64,000 bases of DNA from Melitaea cinxia. Lineage: Eukaryota > Arthropoda > Insecta > Lepidoptera > Nymphalidae. Positions 61,590-64,000 of this stretch are shown piece by piece. The position numbers were made by a program, and so were the translations under genes. The stretch is taken from NCBI RefSeq assembly GCF_905220565.1, contig NC_059422.1, positions 1,438,501 through 1,502,500 of the forward strand. Reading direction: 5' to 3'. The notes below the pieces were generated by a model. The model ran no database searches, was not told where the DNA came from, and was given only the letters and a program-made list of their open reading frames with translations. Positions within the stretch are counted from its first letter, which is position 1. Each line of letters starts with the position of its first letter.

Positions 61590-62008
61590 AGAGGAACACT
61601 GATAGTTTATGCTACCGTGCGAAGCCGGGGCCAAGTGGTATAATAATAATTTTGTGTATTACAGTTGATTGTGTTACTAAAAATCTTTTACGGAGTAATA
61701 ATCTTAATCTAATATATCTTGTGTCGCGGTGTTTGTAGTTAAACTCCTCCGAAAAAGCTTGACCGATTCTCATGAAATTTTGTGTGCATATCGAGGAGAT
61801 ATGAGAATCGAACAACACCTTTTTTTCATACCCCTAAGTTATGGGGGGGTTGAAAGGGTTAATAAAATATTATGAAATTTTGTGTCCATGTCGGGTAGGT
61901 CTGAGAATTGGCCAACATCTATTTTTCATTCCCCTAAGTTATAGGGGGGGGGGGGGTTGAGAAGGATAATAAAATATATGGCAAAACAACCTTTGCGGGG
62001 TCAGCTAG
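61590..62008 (+). mobile_element. Helitron-like element with G-run
   Basis: gaccgattctcatgaaattt, then two related blocks (catacccctaagttatgggg at about 61830; cattcccctaagttatagg at about 61930 with a 12-G run). Ends ggggtcagCTAG at 62005-62008, though the next base is C. Confidence 0.6.
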
Positions 62009-62159
62009 CTTACTCTTTAATATCCTTCAAGCAAATAAGGAAGCAAGCATAAAACTTCACAGAATCTGACTACAAATATAACTTTAAAATTAATGTATTT
62101 TTTCTCATCCCACCTCCGTTCCTTACAACATTATCAACAATTACTTCTCCATCGGTGTT

Positions 62160-62239
62160 GTAAGTACACCTTTCGCAGTTGTAAACAAGAGGAACACTGA
62201 TAGTTTTTGCAACCGTGCGAAGCCGGGGCGGCTCGCTAG
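62160..62239 (+). mobile_element. Helitron-like 3' end
   Basis: aagaggaacactgatagttt and cgtgcgaagccggggcggct, ending cgCTAG at 62239 before T. The first part repeats the sequence at 61590-61630. Confidence 0.55.
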
Positions 62240-62515
62240 TAATTAATAAAACTTAACATTTTTAATTTAATTTCTACGATAGCAGTTGAAAGTAAATTGT
62301 TCCTATAACAGTAGTGATTAGTAGAATAAGGAAAACGTACAGGAAGGCAGACACGCGCATGTGCATGCATGCGATTATGTAGTGCATTGAAATAATATAT
62401 AGGCTAATTTCTGTTTTATTACGATCTCGTTAATCAAATTTTATGTTATATTAGATAGGGAGTTTAACTCATTATAAATGAATTAAATCAAATAATAATA
62501 ATAATAATAATATGT
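62240..62515. other. Non-coding stretch
   Basis: (AAT)n at about 62490-62511; no gene. Confidence 0.4.
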
Positions 62516-62612
62516 TTGTATGTTTGTCATGTGCTGTGAACGAACCCGCAACAAGCACAAACCTGTGCTGTCACCGTCACGCAAACGCTTGGTCGCTTTT
62601 AGTTTTCAATAA
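62516..62612 (-). repeat. SINE-B head fragment
   Basis: tgtttgtcatgtgctgtgaa, cgaacccgcaacaagcac, ctgtcaccgtcacgcaaacg. Confidence 0.5.
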
Positions 62613-62629
62613 AGTTCTATTAAAATGTC

Positions 62630-62829
62630 TTTTAACCGACTTCAAAGATGGAGGAGGTTCTCCATTCGCCTGTTTTTTATGTTTGCAATCCGATATTTTT
62701 TTACTGTTTTTACAGATTTTACTGATTATTTTTCTTAAATCGAGAGTTAGTGCTTCTCATGTGATACCATTTAAACATGTCGATGTATATCGTAGTCAGT
62801 TTTTCCTTTTGCGAGCAAACTCATAATTA
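62630..62829 (+). mobile_element. Family D element, short
   Basis: Starts tttaaccgacttcaaagatg and ends gtagtcagtttttcct, then ttgcgagcaaactcataatt. Confidence 0.65.
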
Positions 62830-62911
62830 ACCCTTTTTAGTAATTGTAAAATCAAATTAACTATAAGTAATTAATAACAATTATTCTGTGAAATGTCTTT
62901 GTGTGTGTTTC

Positions 62912-62970
62912 GCCTCTTATACGGGGAAAGAAGCCTATGCCCAGCAGTGGGATATTACACGCTGAATCAT
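62912..62970 (+). repeat. SINE-B tail fragment
   Basis: cttatacggggaaagaagcc, cccagcagtgggatattaca, cgctgaat. Confidence 0.65.
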
Positions 62971-63679
62971 TCTGTAAAATGAGGATTCGTATGTTTTTAA
63001 AGCCAGCTTGAACTAAGAAATATTTGATTTTATTTTGATAGATAATATAAAACTTTTGTTATAGACTTTATCGATCGAACGAAACTATGACTATAGTTCT
63101 GTTACTCTTGCTTGATTTTTTATAGCCTAATTTTCTTATTGGTAAAGAAATTAAAATTTCAGTTGTATTCAGTTAAAAGATTACAAACTTACAAACATTT
63201 TTTCTTATTTGTATTTAAACTAATAACAACATCTTTAATTGAACTATGTAATTTATTTCTCGTATCACAATTCTATTTATAAGATTATAGATGTGTCTAC
63301 ATCACTTAGCAAACTCCACCTCTGAATATATATTTATTAATATATATGTATTTCAATTTGAAGATATAATATTTTAATAATACTAGTGTTACATTTTTTT
63401 TGTGCATGTTGTGACAACTTAAAATGTTGCGCATTTAAGCTCAATTGTAGTACCTATAGTTTTTATGTGAAAATTATAATGTAGCAACTACTGTTTGTCC
63501 AAATGAAATAAATAATAAATAAATAATAAATAATATTCATTAAGTAATTAAATAAATTTAAAATAATAAAAAAGAGTAGTTATATTAGGTATAGGCGTTA
63601 CACTAAACTATTAATCAAGTTATATAACGAATAGAAAACAAATATATAACGAATTATCGATATTACTAACGAGTATTTT
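62971..63679. other. AT-rich non-coding stretch
   Basis: A (AAATAAT)n run at 63507-63535; no gene. Confidence 0.4.
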
Positions 63680-63858
63680 ATATATAGATTTTTCGCTAAA
63701 TTTTTTGGTCAATCACAATAATATATAGTCTATGTCACTTCCGAATAGTGTAGCTTTCTGCTAGTGAAAGAATTTTCGTGATCGGATGAGTATTTGCGAA
63801 GATTACCCCCAACCAACAAACGAAGTTAGAAACCTACCTTTTATAATATTAGTATAGA
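63680..63858 (-). mobile_element. Helitron-like element, 3' end decayed
   Basis: On the minus strand starts TCTATACTAATATTATAAAA (right end 63858 before a host T). The CTAG end is not seen. Confidence 0.5.
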
Positions 63859-64000
63859 TTTGGTGGTAATTCTAAATAAATAAATAAATAAATACCGATA
63901 TTTATGATCACGCATACTTTACGGACCACTGAATCCAACATATAACGTTATTGTCAGGACAAGATATTTAAAAAAAAATCTTTAAATAAATTAATAATAA

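Overview
This window is a stretch of a lepidopteran (moth or butterfly) nuclear genome. The evidence is an AT-rich background, spliced genes with GT-AG introns, Helitron-type repeats ending in CTAG next to a host T, tRNA-derived SINEs and 5'-truncated non-LTR retrotransposons, all of kinds familiar from Lepidoptera, plus a host gene for a small one-domain chitin-binding cuticle protein. Most of the 64 kb is repetitive and there is very little host coding sequence.

The only host gene I can build with confidence is a four-coding-exon, 136-residue secreted protein with one six-cysteine chitin-binding (peritrophin-A, CBM14) domain. It lies on the minus strand between 43510 and 34757. All exon joins are in phase 0 at clean splice sites.

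The main find lies inside the second intron between its coding exons, in antisense orientation: a complete DNA transposon at 35931-39077. It has perfect 32-bp terminal inverted repeats, arrays of about 17-bp subterminal repeats just inside both ends, a two-exon intact gene for a 600-residue protein (exons 36295-36389 and 36846-38553) and a polyadenylation signal. The protein resembles the arthropod DUF7869-type family, which I recall as functionally uncharacterised. It has an Asp/Asp/Glu-like arrangement, so I propose it is the transposase of a poorly described or undescribed cut-and-paste superfamily.

Layout: 0-13 kb is scattered repeats plus a non-LTR 3' fragment, a tRNA-like sequence and a small MITE. 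12.9-16.1 kb is a Helitron split by a frameshifted, 5'-truncated non-LTR element. 16-21 kb is short repeats. 21.4-24.2 kb (minus) is a second non-LTR element with a long intact EN-RT reading frame. 26.2-26.9 kb is a 130-bp tandem array. 34.7-43.5 kb is the chitin-binding protein gene with the transposon. 44-64 kb is dense repeats, including a TTAA-flanked MITE at 49.6 kb and an AT palindromic array at 50.8 kb.

Repeat families, with local letters used below. A: about 330-bp retroposed element with a (ATG)n tail. B: tRNA-headed SINE of about 350 bp. C: repeat whose sense 3' end reads tgagccgtacgcttgtttgc. D: element with inverted ends aaccgacttc / gaagtcggtt. F: MITE with inverted ends acgtgacaacg. 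G: non-LTR 3' tail containing gtttcttgccgattcttc. H: repeat sharing a block with A. I: MITE with gaagt..aacttc ends. J: tRNA-headed SINE with a gagtctgggtgtat body. K: repeat starting ggccaagtgcgagtcgg. Family ties are my own eye comparisons within the window; no database search was possible.
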